DNA from: Spirodela intermedia | Taxonomy: Eukaryota > Streptophyta > Magnoliopsida > Alismatales > Araceae | Length of the DNA stretch: 64,000 bases | Assembly (NCBI GenBank): GCA_902729315.2 | Contig: LR746278.1 | Location: 686,001 to 750,000, forward strand | Direction: 5' to 3' | Shown: piece by piece, positions 1-18,045 of the stretch | How the letters are laid out: each line of letters opens with the position of its first letter | Numbering within the stretch: position 1 is the first letter of the stretch | The notes under the pieces: generated by a model | Seen by the model: only the letters and a program-made list of their open reading frames with translations | What the model was told of the DNA's origin: nothing | Database searches by the model: none | Program-made: the position numbers and the translations under genes

Positions 1-542
1 TGGAAGAAAACTATTGGCTGACTTGTCGGGAGATGGGCGAAACCCTAGCCACCGCGGCTAGACAGCAACAGCACCCGCAATGGCAATGACAATGGCTGAG
101 GTGTGACAGCATCAGTGAGGGCTGGGGTGCGACGGCAAGGGAGCAACATCAAGGGTGTGACGGCAAGGGCACAATAGCGAGGAGGGACCTCAATAGCAGC
201 AGTGACGCCCTCACCAACTGAGAACAATGGCGCCCATAATGGTGCAACAATGAGGGTGCAGTGGCAAGGAGGGGCCTCAACGGTGATGGTGATGGTGGTG
301 ACATCAAAGAAGAGGAGGAGAACAATGGCACCGATTAGGGGTGATGGTGGCAAGGAGGGCAGCCCCCAAAAGGAGAAGGAGAGCAAAAACAAAGATGACA
401 ACACTAGAAGAGGGAAGAGCGGTGACGCTAAAGAGCCACATGAGCAGGGAAGAAGACAACGAGGAGGAGAGCAGCACGCCAAAGGTAGGCGGTGCACTAG
501 AGAAGAGGAGGATGATGAGGGATACCTAGTGCTTTGATACCA
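1..542 (-). mobile_element. Copia-like internal leader and primer-binding site
   Basis: Read on the minus strand, the bases just inside 543 give TGGTATCAAAGC, close to the tRNA-iMet primer-binding site usual in plant Copia elements (TGGTATCAGAGC). They directly follow a sequence ending TTAACA, a normal LTR end. The rest, towards position 1, is low-complexity GA/GGT-rich DNA open on the minus strand up to 551, and that frame begins inside the LTR end. I read it as the untranslated or gag-proximal leader of a retroelement that runs off the left edge. No conserved gag motif is visible, so family and coding capacity are unknown. Confidence 0.5.
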
Positions 543-665
543 TGTTAACACAAGAGAGGAAAACCCTAGAATCTATGCAGTCTCAAATAGAATATATGAC
601 TCCTATATAGGAGAGAGGAGATATATGCCTATCTTGAGTTGATAGTTTGATACCACTATTGAATA
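543..665 (-). repeat. Short LTR, copy 1
   Basis: On the minus strand this block begins TATTCAATAGTGGTATCAAA (the expected TG start has become TA), carries a TATATAGG box about 60 nt from its end, and ends in AACA next to a primer-binding site. A related block lies at 60149-60307, with the same start (TGTTCGATAGTGGTAT), a TATATAA box and the same end region (the AGGGTTT...CTCCTGTGT type). At 123 and 159 bp these are unusually short LTRs, as in TRIM-type elements. The boundaries rest on comparing the two copies. Confidence 0.55.
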
Positions 666-1489
666 GTTATTAAAAAAGTTTGAAAGATATATGTCAAAAA
701 TAAGTCTTGAGCTCAACATCTAAATGGTGACACACTATCAACTTATGTGGATGTGAACTCAACACAAATTGATTATTTAGTTTGATCTTAATGGAAAAGT
801 TGTTCACCATTGAGTAAGGAAGATCCAATCAAATTGAACAAGCAAGGGAATAGAAAGTTTCAAAATGCAAAAGTATCAAAGGTTGTTAATATGCATTCTA
901 GAAAATGATAAACTTTTTAACAAATTTCCTAAATATTTGGGAACCTATGAAAGTAAGAAGCTATTAAAGGATGACTGCTAGTATATAAGAAGATGCTTGA
1001 GAAATATAAGTAAGCTCTTCAGATGAATATTCCAAGCAAGAATCTCAAGCTCTTCATACGAGATGCATGAACAATAAACAAAAAACTGCATCTTAATCTA
1101 CATTAGACTTTCATGACTCAAACAATATATGATTCAAAGGAAAATACTTTATATTAGACCCTAAGATAATTGAGTGGTGAGGGGGGAGATTTTTGGGTGA
1201 AAGCATAAGGTAGATAGTAGCCTATTTTGGCCTTGGAAAAGTGAAGTTTCTATGGAGATGGACTTTAGTGGTTGGGTGGGTGAGCTCATGAAGGTTAGTG
1301 TGTATTTACTAATAGAAATAATAAAATATGAGTAGGAGGACTACTTTAGGACTGGATGTAGTCAAGCGAAGAATGAACAAGTATAAAAATATCAGTCTCT
1401 AGTGAGAGAGTTATATGTACACATGTTGACACATCTATCAATAACCCATATAGATAATTAGGTAACTACAAAAAATGACTGAAAATGTT
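666..1489. other. AT-rich spacer, no gene seen
   Basis: The sequence is AT-rich with scattered stops in all frames. It lies between the short LTR and the polypurine tract of the Copia remnant, so much of it may be decayed 3' LTR of that Copia. I found no coding region or clear repeat boundary. Confidence 0.4.
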
Positions 1490-4030
1490 TGACAACTAAT
1501 TAGATCCCCCCCCACAGAGTTTCATCTAGCTTGATAGTTCCAACACCTTTAAGATCCTTAGTCTAGCTTGAATCAAATTCAAATAATGTTTAACTTTCTT
1601 GAATGAAAAACATTTTAGTCAACATGTTTACATAATTATCGAATATGTGAATATTGTGTAATAAGATATCTCATGAGTTAATCAATTCTTTGGTCTTATA
1701 ATATCTCACATCAATATGTTTCCTCCTTATATAATATATGTGATTTATTGTCAAACAAATGCCATTTTGATTATCATAAAAGAACTCTATTTGTATTAAA
1801 ACTGAGATCCATCATAAATTACTTCATTCACAAAGCCTCCTTTGCTACTTTAGCTATAGCCATATACCAATTCTCTTGCAAGAGTAAACACATATCATAT
1901 TGTAGATCGTCAATTATCTAAATCACTTATATAATTGACATTAATAAAGTCATTAGTTGATAGAAAATTGTACTTTTAGAATATGACTTTAACATTGATT
2001 GAGCCTTTTAAATATTTTAAAATTTACTTTATTACCTTATAATACTATATTCGTAGATTATTCATAAACCTATTGACCACACTAACTTGCACCATTATCT
2101 TGATGATTTTTTTAAATCATAAAAATATTTTTTCAACTTGTAGGCATGATCTTCATACTCTATTTCTTTCAAACTTTTAAGATATTTTAGATAAAAAGTC
2201 TTGTCTGAATCATTATAGAGGAATACAATCTTCACATTAAGTTATTCTAACTCTAAATTATTTTGTGCAACCATAGCTAATACCACTATAATTGATGTGT
2301 GTTTTGTCATATGAATATCCTTATGAATATCCTTTTATTATAGTCAATTTCTATTCCTTATGAATATCCTTTTATTACAAGTCTTACCTTTGACTTGTGG
2401 TTGTTCTTCTTTAGATATAGCTTCATTTTGCTTAAAAATTCATTCGCATTCAACAATCTTCTTCTCCTTTGGAAGTCTAATAAGATCTCAAGTCCAATTT
2501 TTCTCCAATGACTTTTTTTCTTATACCATTACCTTTAACTATTCATCTTTCTTCTTGAAATTAATGGACTCTTTAAAAAATATGGGCTCTCTTTTACCCA
2601 CAATTAAGTTAAAAGATACATAATTTTTAGAACTATATTTCAATAGAAGTCTATTTTTTTGTCAAGCCCTCCAAGTGACCATAGCATCAGTTTCTTTCTA
2701 AACTAAATTATTACATTTAGTTGTCATTAGATAATTCAGTATCTTATCCACCTCCACTTCAATGTTTTATTTGCTTGAATTCCTTTTTTTTTTGCTGTTG
2801 TACCTATTCTTAATCAAAAGATTTCAACATGAATTTTGTTCAAAATTACATCCTTGCTTATCACAATCTTCTTGGTTATTAAATCCCACAACTTATAACC
2901 TTTGACACCATTTGTGTACCCTTAGAAAATACATTTCTTAGACTTTGGGTCAAGTTTATATATCTCATCATTAAGAATATGGGCATATTTAGGAGTTATA
3001 AATATCTACAAATTTGAATAGTTCGCTTCTTTACATGTCCATAGTTCCTTAGCAACTTTTTCTTCAAGAACAACATTAGCTGATATATTCATCACATACA
3101 TCACCATGTTCACAGCCCCAGCCAAAAATTCCTTGGGTAATTTAACATACAATCTCAAACATCTTACTTTCTCAACATTCATTCATCCCTTTTGGTAGTC
3201 CATTTTGTTAGGCTATTTTCTTTGTAGCAAAATCTATTGTAATTTGATCATCTTCACAATATTTGAAAATTTTAAACTTTATATATTATATTCCATTGAC
3301 AGTTATCAAGACTTTTATCTTATTCCTTATTTAGTTTTCAACTTTAATTTTCTATAGCTTAAACTTTGCTAAAGTTTCATGCTTACACTTCATGAAGTAA
3401 ACCCAAACTTGTTTGGAGTAATCATCAATAAGAGTCACAAAGAATAAGATCTTCTATTTTACATTACATCAACAAGATTTCAAAACTTAGAATGAATATA
3501 ATGAAGCACTCTTTTGCCATTGTAGTTGACTATTTGGAAGTTTACCTTGCACTATTTTCTCATCACATAATATTTATGAAAATCTAATTTGTAAGTTTTA
3601 ACCCCTTGAGAAATCCACTCTCATAGAGTTCCTTAATACTAATCTCACTAATATGACCCAATCTTAGTTTTTACAAAAGTGTAATATCTTCCATAGGATT
3701 ATTAGGCATTACTTGTGATACTTGGCATCTAATAGTGATTCCATCAAGTTTTTATATATTTCTTTATAATTTTCTGTCTTTCATCACTATGAGTTCCCCA
3801 TTACAAACTTCTAGGATTTCATTATCACCTTTGTACGTGAAATGATTAGAATCTAATGTTTTTAAATAAATTAGATACTTCTTGAGGTCGGGCATGCCTC
3901 ACATTTCTTAAGGTTCTCACATTCTATCAGACATTTTGATTTTAATGGTGCCAACTCCAATGAACTTACATGAAGAGTCAACTATAATGGCAAAAGAACC
4001 TTAGGAAGTTGATGTGTAAAAAATTTCAGG
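1490..4030 (-). mobile_element. Decayed Ty1/Copia pol
   Basis: Despite many stops and frameshifts, the minus strand reads through recognisable Copia pol blocks in the right order. Protease-flank matches (VGTIKIKMSD, MPDLKKYLIYLKTLDS) lie at about 4020-3800. GAG-pre-integrase (LRLGHISEISIKELYESG) is near 3750-3600. The integrase core (DDYSK..., FMKCKHETLAKF) and QNGLPKGMNE are near 3470-3180. The integrase C-terminal block (YFLRVHKWCQRL) is near 2940-2880. Reverse transcriptase remnants (LNVKIVFLYND, LKKYFYDLKKSSR) are near 2310-2090, and RNase H (DFINVNYISDLDN, YVFTLARELV, NILM-DI) is near 1960-1690. A purine tract of eight G follows at 1506-1513 (minus sense), consistent with the polypurine tract before a 3' LTR. 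Most of the reverse transcriptase, including its catalytic motif, appears deleted. The element is non-autonomous and old. Confidence 0.8.
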
Positions 4031-5206
4031 TTCAACCAATTAGAGAGCTCAAAGGACCATGTCAAGCTGTGGTCTAATTGACGACAATATTTTTGATATC
4101 TTTATGCTGAATTATATTACAAGATATTATATTTTCATACCAATTTCCTACACATTATTCAATTCACCCCATACTATAAATCTTATCAACTAAGATCTTC
4201 ATAATATGCATCCATACTACATAATAAAACCAACTACAAAGAGAAAACGTCTTAATTGATAAATTATCAATACATGTAATTAATGAAAATGATAAATATA
4301 TCAACAAGATCTCTGATATTTTATTATCACTAGCCCTCTAAGTATGACACCTTTTTTCACCCTATAAACAATGTTTAAGAAGACAAATGAATTCCCTTAC
4401 CCCATCCCTCCCAAGCCCCCAAACTCTCTCCTTAAAATTAATTAATAAATATTTATTTGATGGTTAAAGGTCAAGTCTCATTTGTGGAAGACTTTTCACT
4501 ATATGCATATAAAACTGTTTTACATGGCATGTGGCTTTTAGCAATCAAATAAATAAATTGTGAAGCCAAAACAATCATAATAAACCATGAGTTCAAATCA
4601 AGTGAGATTTATTTAGAATTTAATCCTATGAAGAGTACCAAAGTTGTGTTTCTACTTTCAAATATGAAAGTATTGTAGAACATATCGTTTTATTTCTGTC
4701 ATGCTAAACGAAAATCTTAATTTGTGAAGCTAAAGTAGACGATCATTGATTTATGCCATAATGTATTTTTGTGTATATACAACTCAAAATAAAGGGAAAA
4801 TAAAACCGAGTAGCGTACTCTGTAAAACTTAGTCTATTCGTTTCTTCTCATGTAAAGTTGTTCTCACCCAAGACTCAGAATACCAAAGGATTCGGGCTTC
4901 CAATGGCTGTAACCCCACCCATTTCTCATCTAGACACTGGGTTCCCATAAAATGTTACAGTCAATCCGAGTGAATTTTTTTCATGCTGTTATGCGTATAT
5001 CTCGTCATAATACTGATATTCATCAGTTGAGATGAAGTGATGGATGCCCGGCAGAATTCGACATAAATTGACAGTACAATAGAACTAGTCAAAACAAATA
5101 GTTTACGGTCGGGCGCATCATCCTAAAGCCGACACACTGCCTCCCTCACGAACGATTAGCTCGGACGGAGATCCGCCGAGGCAACGACGAGCCGATCCGG
5201 CGAGCT
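4031..5206. other. AT-rich spacer and LHCB1 3' flank
   Basis: No gene is seen. The left part may hold the gag and 5' LTR of the Copia remnant in unrecognisable form. The right part, from about 4850, becomes less AT-rich and should hold the 3' untranslated region of the minus-strand LHCB1. Confidence 0.4.
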
Positions 5207-11616
<6,410 letters not shown>

Positions 11617-11700
11617 TGTGATGGTGAAGGCGAGTTGTGAAGCGGGTGTGCGGATGAGTTCTGGCGTTCGAGGTGAGGACGTACCGTCCTGGTGCCTCCG

Positions 11701-11790
11701 TTTAAATACCCGTGCAGACTAGGGAGAAGCTGGGGAGGAGTAGGATGTGGGATCGTATCCCGAGCTATCTCCGTCGATCTTGTCATTGGT
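11701..11790 (-). promoter_or_regulatory. CAB-type promoter of the LHCB1 pseudogene
   Basis: On the minus strand the order is CCAAT (11785-11789), GATA (11766-11769), GATA (11756-11759), then TATTTAAA (11701-11708), about 85 nt before the ATG at 11616. This CCAAT-GATA-GATA-TATA order is a textbook CAB promoter arrangement. It is better preserved than the elements in front of the intact LHCB1 copy. Confidence 0.6.
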
Positions 11791-11929
11791 CGCACGCCCG
11801 CGAACTGCTCCCGCCACAGAACTGGATCGGCCGCCAGATTTTCCCGCCTCTCCCTTCAATCCTGTTGTGGCCATGTCTTCACTTATCCGTCGCACCGGTC
11901 CTAAGAGCAAATGCTGACACATTCTTCTG

Positions 11930-12022
11930 TGGGGCCCAGTGTGAAACAAGGTCATAATCGGCTTTGCATACTGGGCCGATTAGATTTTCATAATAGGCCT
12001 ATTGGACTTTCATATTGGGCCG
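11930..12022 (+). promoter_or_regulatory. TGGGCC (site II-like) elements upstream of the pterin dehydratase gene
   Basis: TGGGCC occurs at 11972-11977 and 12016-12021, with GGGGCCCA at about 11931-11938. TGGGCC/T site II elements are known in plant promoters of mitochondrial and housekeeping genes. Their place about 130-220 nt before the chosen ATG suits the mitochondrial-type gene that follows. The assignment is by motif only. Confidence 0.45.
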
Positions 12023-12154
12023 ACTGATTGCCACGAGGGAATGGCGCCAACGCGTGGCCTGCTCGCCGCCGCCGCCGCTTGGAGCGTGCCTTCCTGCTGC
12101 TCGAAGGCCGTGGAATCTCCCCTCACCTGGATAGCTTTCGGATATGAAACAGAG

Positions 12155-15100
12155 ATGAGCGCGGTAAGGAGGTCTTGTGCGCGGTTGCAACCTCTTGCGA
12201 TCGCTCCTCTGCTTCGCCATCGACTTCGACCTTGCCGTGAGCCGAAGGTGGATCAGTTCACCTGGCCTGTTCGAGCCTTTTCTGCTCCCTTTCGTGTCGA
12301 TTGCTGACCTTTCCACTGTCCGCTCTGTCTTCCATTGGACTAGGATCCTCTGCACCAGCCGCGCCCCCCGGCTACTCGAACCTTGACCGCCTCATCATTC
12401 TCTTCGAAGGCTTCTGTGGAAGGCATGGATGGTATTTTTCTCCCTCCCTCCCTCCCTCCCCTCCATTCGTCTGGCTTACCCCTCTCATACCCGATTTTTA
12501 TTTTCTTCCGGCCTTTTTAAAAGTGTAAAGCTTGAGCACGATATTTCATCAAATCGCAGCATTACCGGCTTTTCCTTGGTTCCTGCCGCCATTCACAACT
12601 CTTCCGTGTGCGAAGAGGCACCCACTCTTGTCGGTTTTTTCTTAATCGACGGTCAGTGTTTTGCGACTGAAGTGAGATAGAACAGCTTATCTAGAATCGT
12701 CTTCTGCCCCTCTATTGAGGCCTGAATAGCTGCCCAGGGAGTTTAAAATCAGGTGCCGTTTCTTTGGTGAATTTTAGTCATCACTAATGATAACCTTCTA
12801 TCCTGTGTTGAGGAGACGTGGATGATGGTCCGATTATTGTGCTTCATGTAGGATGCTAATTTTATTCGAGGAAGAGCCACACGCCAAGAAGGGTTATTTT
12901 CATATCCATTTTTTTTGCTTTCTCTGCCTTCTTGACTGGGGAATTTCCAAAGCACCTTCTTTGGAATGATGAAACATGCGGGCCCATTCTGATGATCGAC
13001 TGTGGCTCCTAATTGTCGCCTGAAGGACAAACGAAAAATAAAAGCTTCTTTGTTTTGGATTATCTCCAGTGATATTTCGTATCGATTTTTTTGCTGCCTC
13101 GCTGCCAGAAACTAGCAAATTGTTTCTTGAGACTTGCTGACTGTCGGTTTATATCAGATTTGGCTGCCAGACAGTGTGTACCCTGCAGTTCGAAGGATAT
13201 TTGGGCCATGTCTGAGCATTCTGCAAAGGAATTGCTGGAGAAGTCTGAGCTTGGGGTATACCTTCGTGGCGACCTAACAATTCCTGGACTTCTGCATACA
13301 ATATAGTAGTCATGCATTGATATGATGTTGTTTTCTTTCTGATGTTACGAGAGCAGATACATGGATGGGATCTAGTAAGCGAAGGTGGAAAGCTGAAACT
13401 TCAGCGATCATGGAAAGCAAAGAGTTTCATGAAAGCTCTAGAGTTCTTCCAGCTAGTTGCTGAAGTTGCTGAAGCAGAAGGTCTTTCCTTTTAACAGGCA
13501 TCTTCATATTTTCTTCTAAAATCATAAATTAGTGCTCCTAAATGTGATTACGGTTTCTGTAACTGGGAAATATGATTTTTCTAAGAATGACAATTTTTCT
13601 GCGGTTCCATTTAATTTTTTATGCTTGGGAATTTTTCTATGGAATCGATTCGGCTTTCTGTGTATTATTCTTCTGGGACTGGAACTTATTGAAAATATAC
13701 ACTTATGTCAGTAAGCAAACGGGCATTATTTTTTGAGTTTTTTTTTGGCTTATTTATCATCCATCTTATAATTGTATCTTCTGAATACATAGAAGACGAA
13801 CTTATTATGCATTTTGTTTGTGGAATTTAAGTTTTTTGCGAATGATATTGGCATTCGTTGTGGTGAGTCAGGATGAGTGTTTCATTACAGTTCATATTGT
13901 CAATGAGGAAAACATCTGAATGCCCAGACATTCTTTGAAATGTGTGAGGCATTAAATCTGGTTCTCAATGCCTCAGATTTGTGTAAGATGGAGTCAGCTG
14001 GATTGACTTATGTGGCTAAGCGGGGAAGAGGAAGATCTGTTAAAGTTCAGAGGGACGTACTTTAAATCAATTAATGGAATAATTATTTATAAGAAATCTA
14101 ATAAATGCTGAAATATACGAAATTTTGGATAAACTCCTGGAGACATCGATGTTCATGATCATTGTTGTTGAGCGAGGCTACATCATATGTCCTTCTTACT
14201 ATTTATTTCTAGGAAAGAAAATATTATTGTTTCCTGTTTCCTACATGGCTGAGATATTCTAGGATGGATTGTGGATGAAATTTTATTTTGTTTAATGACG
14301 AGAATTTGCCATAGAGCATTGATTCGATGGTCCTCATATTTCCCAGGACATCATCCTGATCTCCATCTCGTGTGCTGGAACAATGTGAAGATTGATTTAT
14401 GGACGCACTCTGTCGGTATGCATTCTCTTTTAAACTGTCCGCTGATCGTTCAGGAATCCATTTATTTGTTGACTATATTGATGTCGTTAATGAATTCATT
14501 TCTTTTGCATGGTTTGCCTATTTCTTGGTCCAAATTATTGGACTCAAGTCAATGAGATCAAGTGACGAAACTAAGAGACTAAAATAATTTGATGTGTCAG
14601 GCCTCTTTGTCTGACAACCGAGTCTACTAAAAATATACCAGATATGGCGATCTATTGACGGTAGACGGCCCAATCTACTCTATGAAGAGCGAGAGATTAG
14701 ATGGTACAATTTTTTGTTCACGTTCTTGTGATGTTTCTGAAATCCTATAGCTCTGTCTCCTACCGACCCAAAACAGGAAACAAAATCAAAGTTCAGACTG
14801 ATCTTGCTTTTGGGATTGAAAGAGCCCATCTAGGGCTCCTAACGAGATCTGAAGGCTACATTTATGTGGGAGGAAGGTGACTAATTCGACCATGCTTCAA
14901 TCTCATCAGCGTCCGACCAAGCTTTTCTGTGGGATAGGATATTGTTTCCCTGGTTTGCCCTACCTTCCACTGAAATGGCTAAAAGTCCAGACAGCCTTTT
15001 GGGAAGTACTGGAAAGGATGAAGAGGAAGAGATGAGCTCGATGCAGATGCTTGATTGACGGTTTATGTTAATGGGTTTGAGTTTTAGAAAGTTATTGTGA

Positions 15101-15500
15101 GAGCATCCCGAAGCACATAGTTTGAGCTCCATTTCTTGGTGAATTCATATTTATTTGAGAGCACATCCCGTGGATTTAAATTGTGATCTTCATCAGCAAA
15201 ATCAGTGGCAAAATCTTCATCAATAATCTGAATTAGTCTATGTTAATGGGTTTACCTTATTCGGCAAAAAAAAAAAGGACCGACTACATTCCTTTTCTTC
15301 ACCAGTTACTCCTGGGCCAGTATTCATATCGGCGGCCTCTCTTTGATGTTCATTTGCACAGTGTATTTGATTTTATGCCTTTGATGGTTTGGGCTATTCC
15401 CCCTTTGGCAGGCGGTCTAACAGAGAACGACTTCATTCTCGCCGCCAAGGTCAACGCCCTTCATGTGGAGAATCTCCTCCGCCGTAAAGCTTCAGATTAG
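12155..15500 (+). CDS. Pterin-4a-carbinolamine dehydratase, probably mitochondrial
   Basis: The enzyme dehydrates 4a-hydroxytetrahydropterin. Plant forms are organellar and are linked to pterin and molybdenum-cofactor metabolism. Exons, all with GT-AG borders and matching phases, are 12155-12236, 13158-13255, 13357-13480, 14347-14415 and 15412-15500, for 153 residues. The catalytic signature is visible: E-A-E-G-H-H-P, then a tryptophan (VCWNNV), then WTHSVGGLTENDF, ending LAAKVNALHVENLLRRKASD. Exon 2 carries the plant-type CVPCSSKD segment. The N-terminus MSAVRRSCARLQPL is Arg-rich and amphipathic, consistent with a mitochondrial presequence. Exon 1 is the least certain: it uses the donor GTGAGC at 12237, and an in-frame ATG at 12041 would give 191 residues, close to the length I recall for the mitochondrial-type Arabidopsis protein. 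That upstream ATG lies very near the TGGGCC promoter motifs, so I prefer 12155. Confidence 0.85.
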
Positions 15501-15794
15501 TTCTTCTGAATGAGGTCAGCTGCCTCACCAAAAGATTTTACTCTTTGGAAGCTCGCGCTTGTATGCTTTGTTCTTGGATACTTACTTCAGTAGGATGAGG
15601 ATTAAACCCCCTTTGTCGGTAATTGGCGCTTCCCAAAGTCTTGCGATAGTTTATGAGCTGCAGCCCAAGCGGCGTGAATATATTCCAAGAATAAACAAAT
15701 GCAGCACCACCGAAAACACAGGGTTGGGAATCTTACTGAAGGTGCCGACATAGCTGGAACATCCAGTTGACGTGTTTACCACGGCTTATTCAAA

Positions 15795-15795
<1 letters not shown>

Positions 15796-15855
<60 letters not shown>
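15796..15855. repeat. (CT)n microsatellite
   Basis: An almost perfect CT dinucleotide run of about 58 bp lies downstream of the pterin dehydratase gene. Confidence 0.95.
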
Positions 15856-15856
<1 letters not shown>

Positions 15857-16500
15857 CTCGAGACACATTTTCTGGTCTTTACCTAATGCCCAGCCCACTG
15901 TTATATTTAATGAGCTCATCCCCTCGAGAGGTGATTGTAGGATTGGTCAACCTTCATTCAATATTTGGTGGGGGATAACGCCGGGTCGCTTAAGCATTTA
16001 ATGACGGTCAAAAAGTCAACGAACTGATTCAGAATACTATGCACGTGGTTGACAAGATGTTATAGGCCTGTAGACTGGGTCCATGTGGGAACCTACCCTT
16101 GATTCAATGATCCCTCGAGGTTTCTCTCATCCCGGTGTCTCATACATGAACACCATGTAGGAGCACCGCGAGAGAGAGAGAGAGAGAGAGGCTCCCTGGA
16201 GTTTTTTTTTCTGGGTTTTTATTTAGTTGGTAGTTCTGCCGAGCGAAAAATAAGTAAATTAGGGCGAAGGTAGCTCTAGAAACCTTTTTGTTGAGTAATA
16301 AATATTTGCAATTATTAACATTGATGCCGCTTTCTCTGTGACGTCAGCCCTGGAGTTCTCCCCAGAAAGCCGGAGGTGAGATCGACACGTCGCGAGGTGC
16401 GACGCACGTAGTCGAATTCGACAGAGCCCGGAAAACCGTCGGCGCTCACGCCCACAGGTTCATGCATACGATAAAACCGCCAACCCTCCACAAAACCAGG

Positions 16501-16552
16501 AGTCTCTCTCTCTCTCCTCTCTCTCCTCTCTCTCTCCTCTCTCCTCTCTCTA
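16501..16552. repeat. CT-rich microsatellite upstream of the LBD gene
   Basis: CT runs with interspersed CC. A further CT run lies at about 16985-17012, in the expected 5' untranslated region of the LBD gene. CT/GA tracts are common in plant leader and core promoter regions. Confidence 0.85.
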
Positions 16553-17049
16553 GAGGAGCTCAGTGATCTCTGGGTAGTGGGTCATTCTCTCCGGAGGAAA
16601 TGCGTCGAGTCAACAGCAGGTACGTGCCACGCGCCCTCTTCTCATTAGGTGGAGATAGATTTCACGTGGATGGAGCTTGTTTCCACGCTCGAATCACGTG
16701 AAAATCCTCGAAGAGTCCATCACGAAGTCCTCCGAGGTGGCATATGGTTCGATGGTTCCGGCAGATTAATTAGGGGGACATTCCTTGCGTGAATATCCAC
16801 TCTCATGGGGTGTTTTTCGGTGGGGACTCCGGTTCCGTCGTCGGTGCAATTCCGCTCTCCGACGATTCTAAACCGGTGGCGACTTTTCAGCAGTCTTTCT
16901 CGGGATTCTACGGCCGTCGCTCGTTTAAATACGACCCCATCCGTCTCGAACATCCATGGTATTTCTCCCCCCTTTGCCGGTCGCCTCTCTCTCTCTCTCT
17001 CTCCCTCTCTCTGGTCCAACTCCACTGGTAGAAGAAGTTCGCGGGCGAC

Positions 17050-18045
17050 ATGAGGATGAGCTGTAATGGTTGTCGAGTGCTCCGCAAGGGCTGCAGCGAC
17101 GACTGCAGCATCCGGCCATGTCTGCAGTGGATCAAGAACCCCGAGTGGCAAGCCAACGCCACCGTCTTCCTCGCCAAGTTCTACGGCCGCGCTGGACTCA
17201 TGAATCTGATCAACACCGGCCCCGACCACCTCCGCCCGGGTAAGTGATGCGAGTGAGACAATTAGAACACCCCCACCACGGCTCTGATTCGAGCAGGTTT
17301 TCTGACGGATAGCTATGATGTTGCAGCCATCTTCCGGTCGCTGTTGTACGAGGCATGTGGGAGGATGGTGAACCCGATCTACGGCTCCATCGGGCTTCTC
17401 TGGACAGGAAGCTGGCAGCTCTGCCAGGCCGCCGTCGAGGCAGTGCTCAAGGGCCGCCCCATCATGCAAATCCCTGCTGATAGCCCTGCGGGCGCCCCGA
17501 TTCCCCCTCTACAGAAGGCATTCTCGTCCAACATCCGTCACGTTTCCAAGGAGGACGCCGCCGTCGCCGTCAAAGAGATCAACAAGGTGAACAAGGACTC
17601 ACGGACGCCCTTCAAGCGTTCGGTGAAGCGCCGACTCCTGTCCCCCAAGGACTTTTACAGCCTGACGCGCCCCCAGTCGTCCACCAGCTGGGGTTCCGAC
17701 CGCAACTCCACCGACGATGATGATTGCAGGGAGAACGAAGCTATGCTCTCTGTGGAGACGGTCGAGGAGTCCTTGGTGACTTGCCACGAGACAGAGAGGG
17801 GGAAAGTAGGGCGCGAGGCCGCGGAGGATAGCGATGTGGAACTGGAATTGACGCTGGGATTTGAGCCAGTTCACCATAGCCACAGCAGTAGCAGCAGCAG
17901 CAGCCACAGCCGGGGGCACAGCGCGATGTGGAGCGGCATCCACCCGGGGGGGAAGGAGCCGCCCAAAGGGTGCGGTCTCATCAGAATGAACGACGTGGAC
18001 AGAGATGGGTTGGGTAAGGATCTTGGGCTTGATCTCGCCGCGTGA
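17050..18045 (+). CDS. LOB-domain (LBD/AS2-like) transcription factor, class II, LBD41-like
   Basis: Plant-specific DNA-binding regulator, expected in the nucleus. Exons are 17050-17239 and 17327-18045 (302 residues), joined in phase 1 by an 87-bp GT-AG intron that restores the run [17 protein letters not shown]. The zinc-finger-like LOB motif C-X2-C-X6-C-X3-C is complete ([15 protein letters not shown]). It is followed by the GAS-type block and the class II block [28 protein letters not shown]. The class I leucine zipper-like LX6LX3LX6L is absent, which marks class II. The C-terminus holds an acidic/Ser region and [11 protein letters not shown], a segment shared with LBD40/41/42-type proteins and containing an LxLxL core. 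Class II members include nitrogen- and hypoxia-responsive regulators; function in this species is not shown. The start MRMSCNGCR is the canonical family start. Confidence 0.93.

Noticed and set aside
45-551. 168-codon minus frame
   Set aside because: It starts inside the LTR end and primer-binding site and is low-complexity Ser/Leu/Pro. Treated as retroelement leader, not a cellular gene.
12002-12307. Full 101-codon frame as a separate gene
   Set aside because: Its middle part is exon 1 of the pterin dehydratase; the remainder reads into intron 1.
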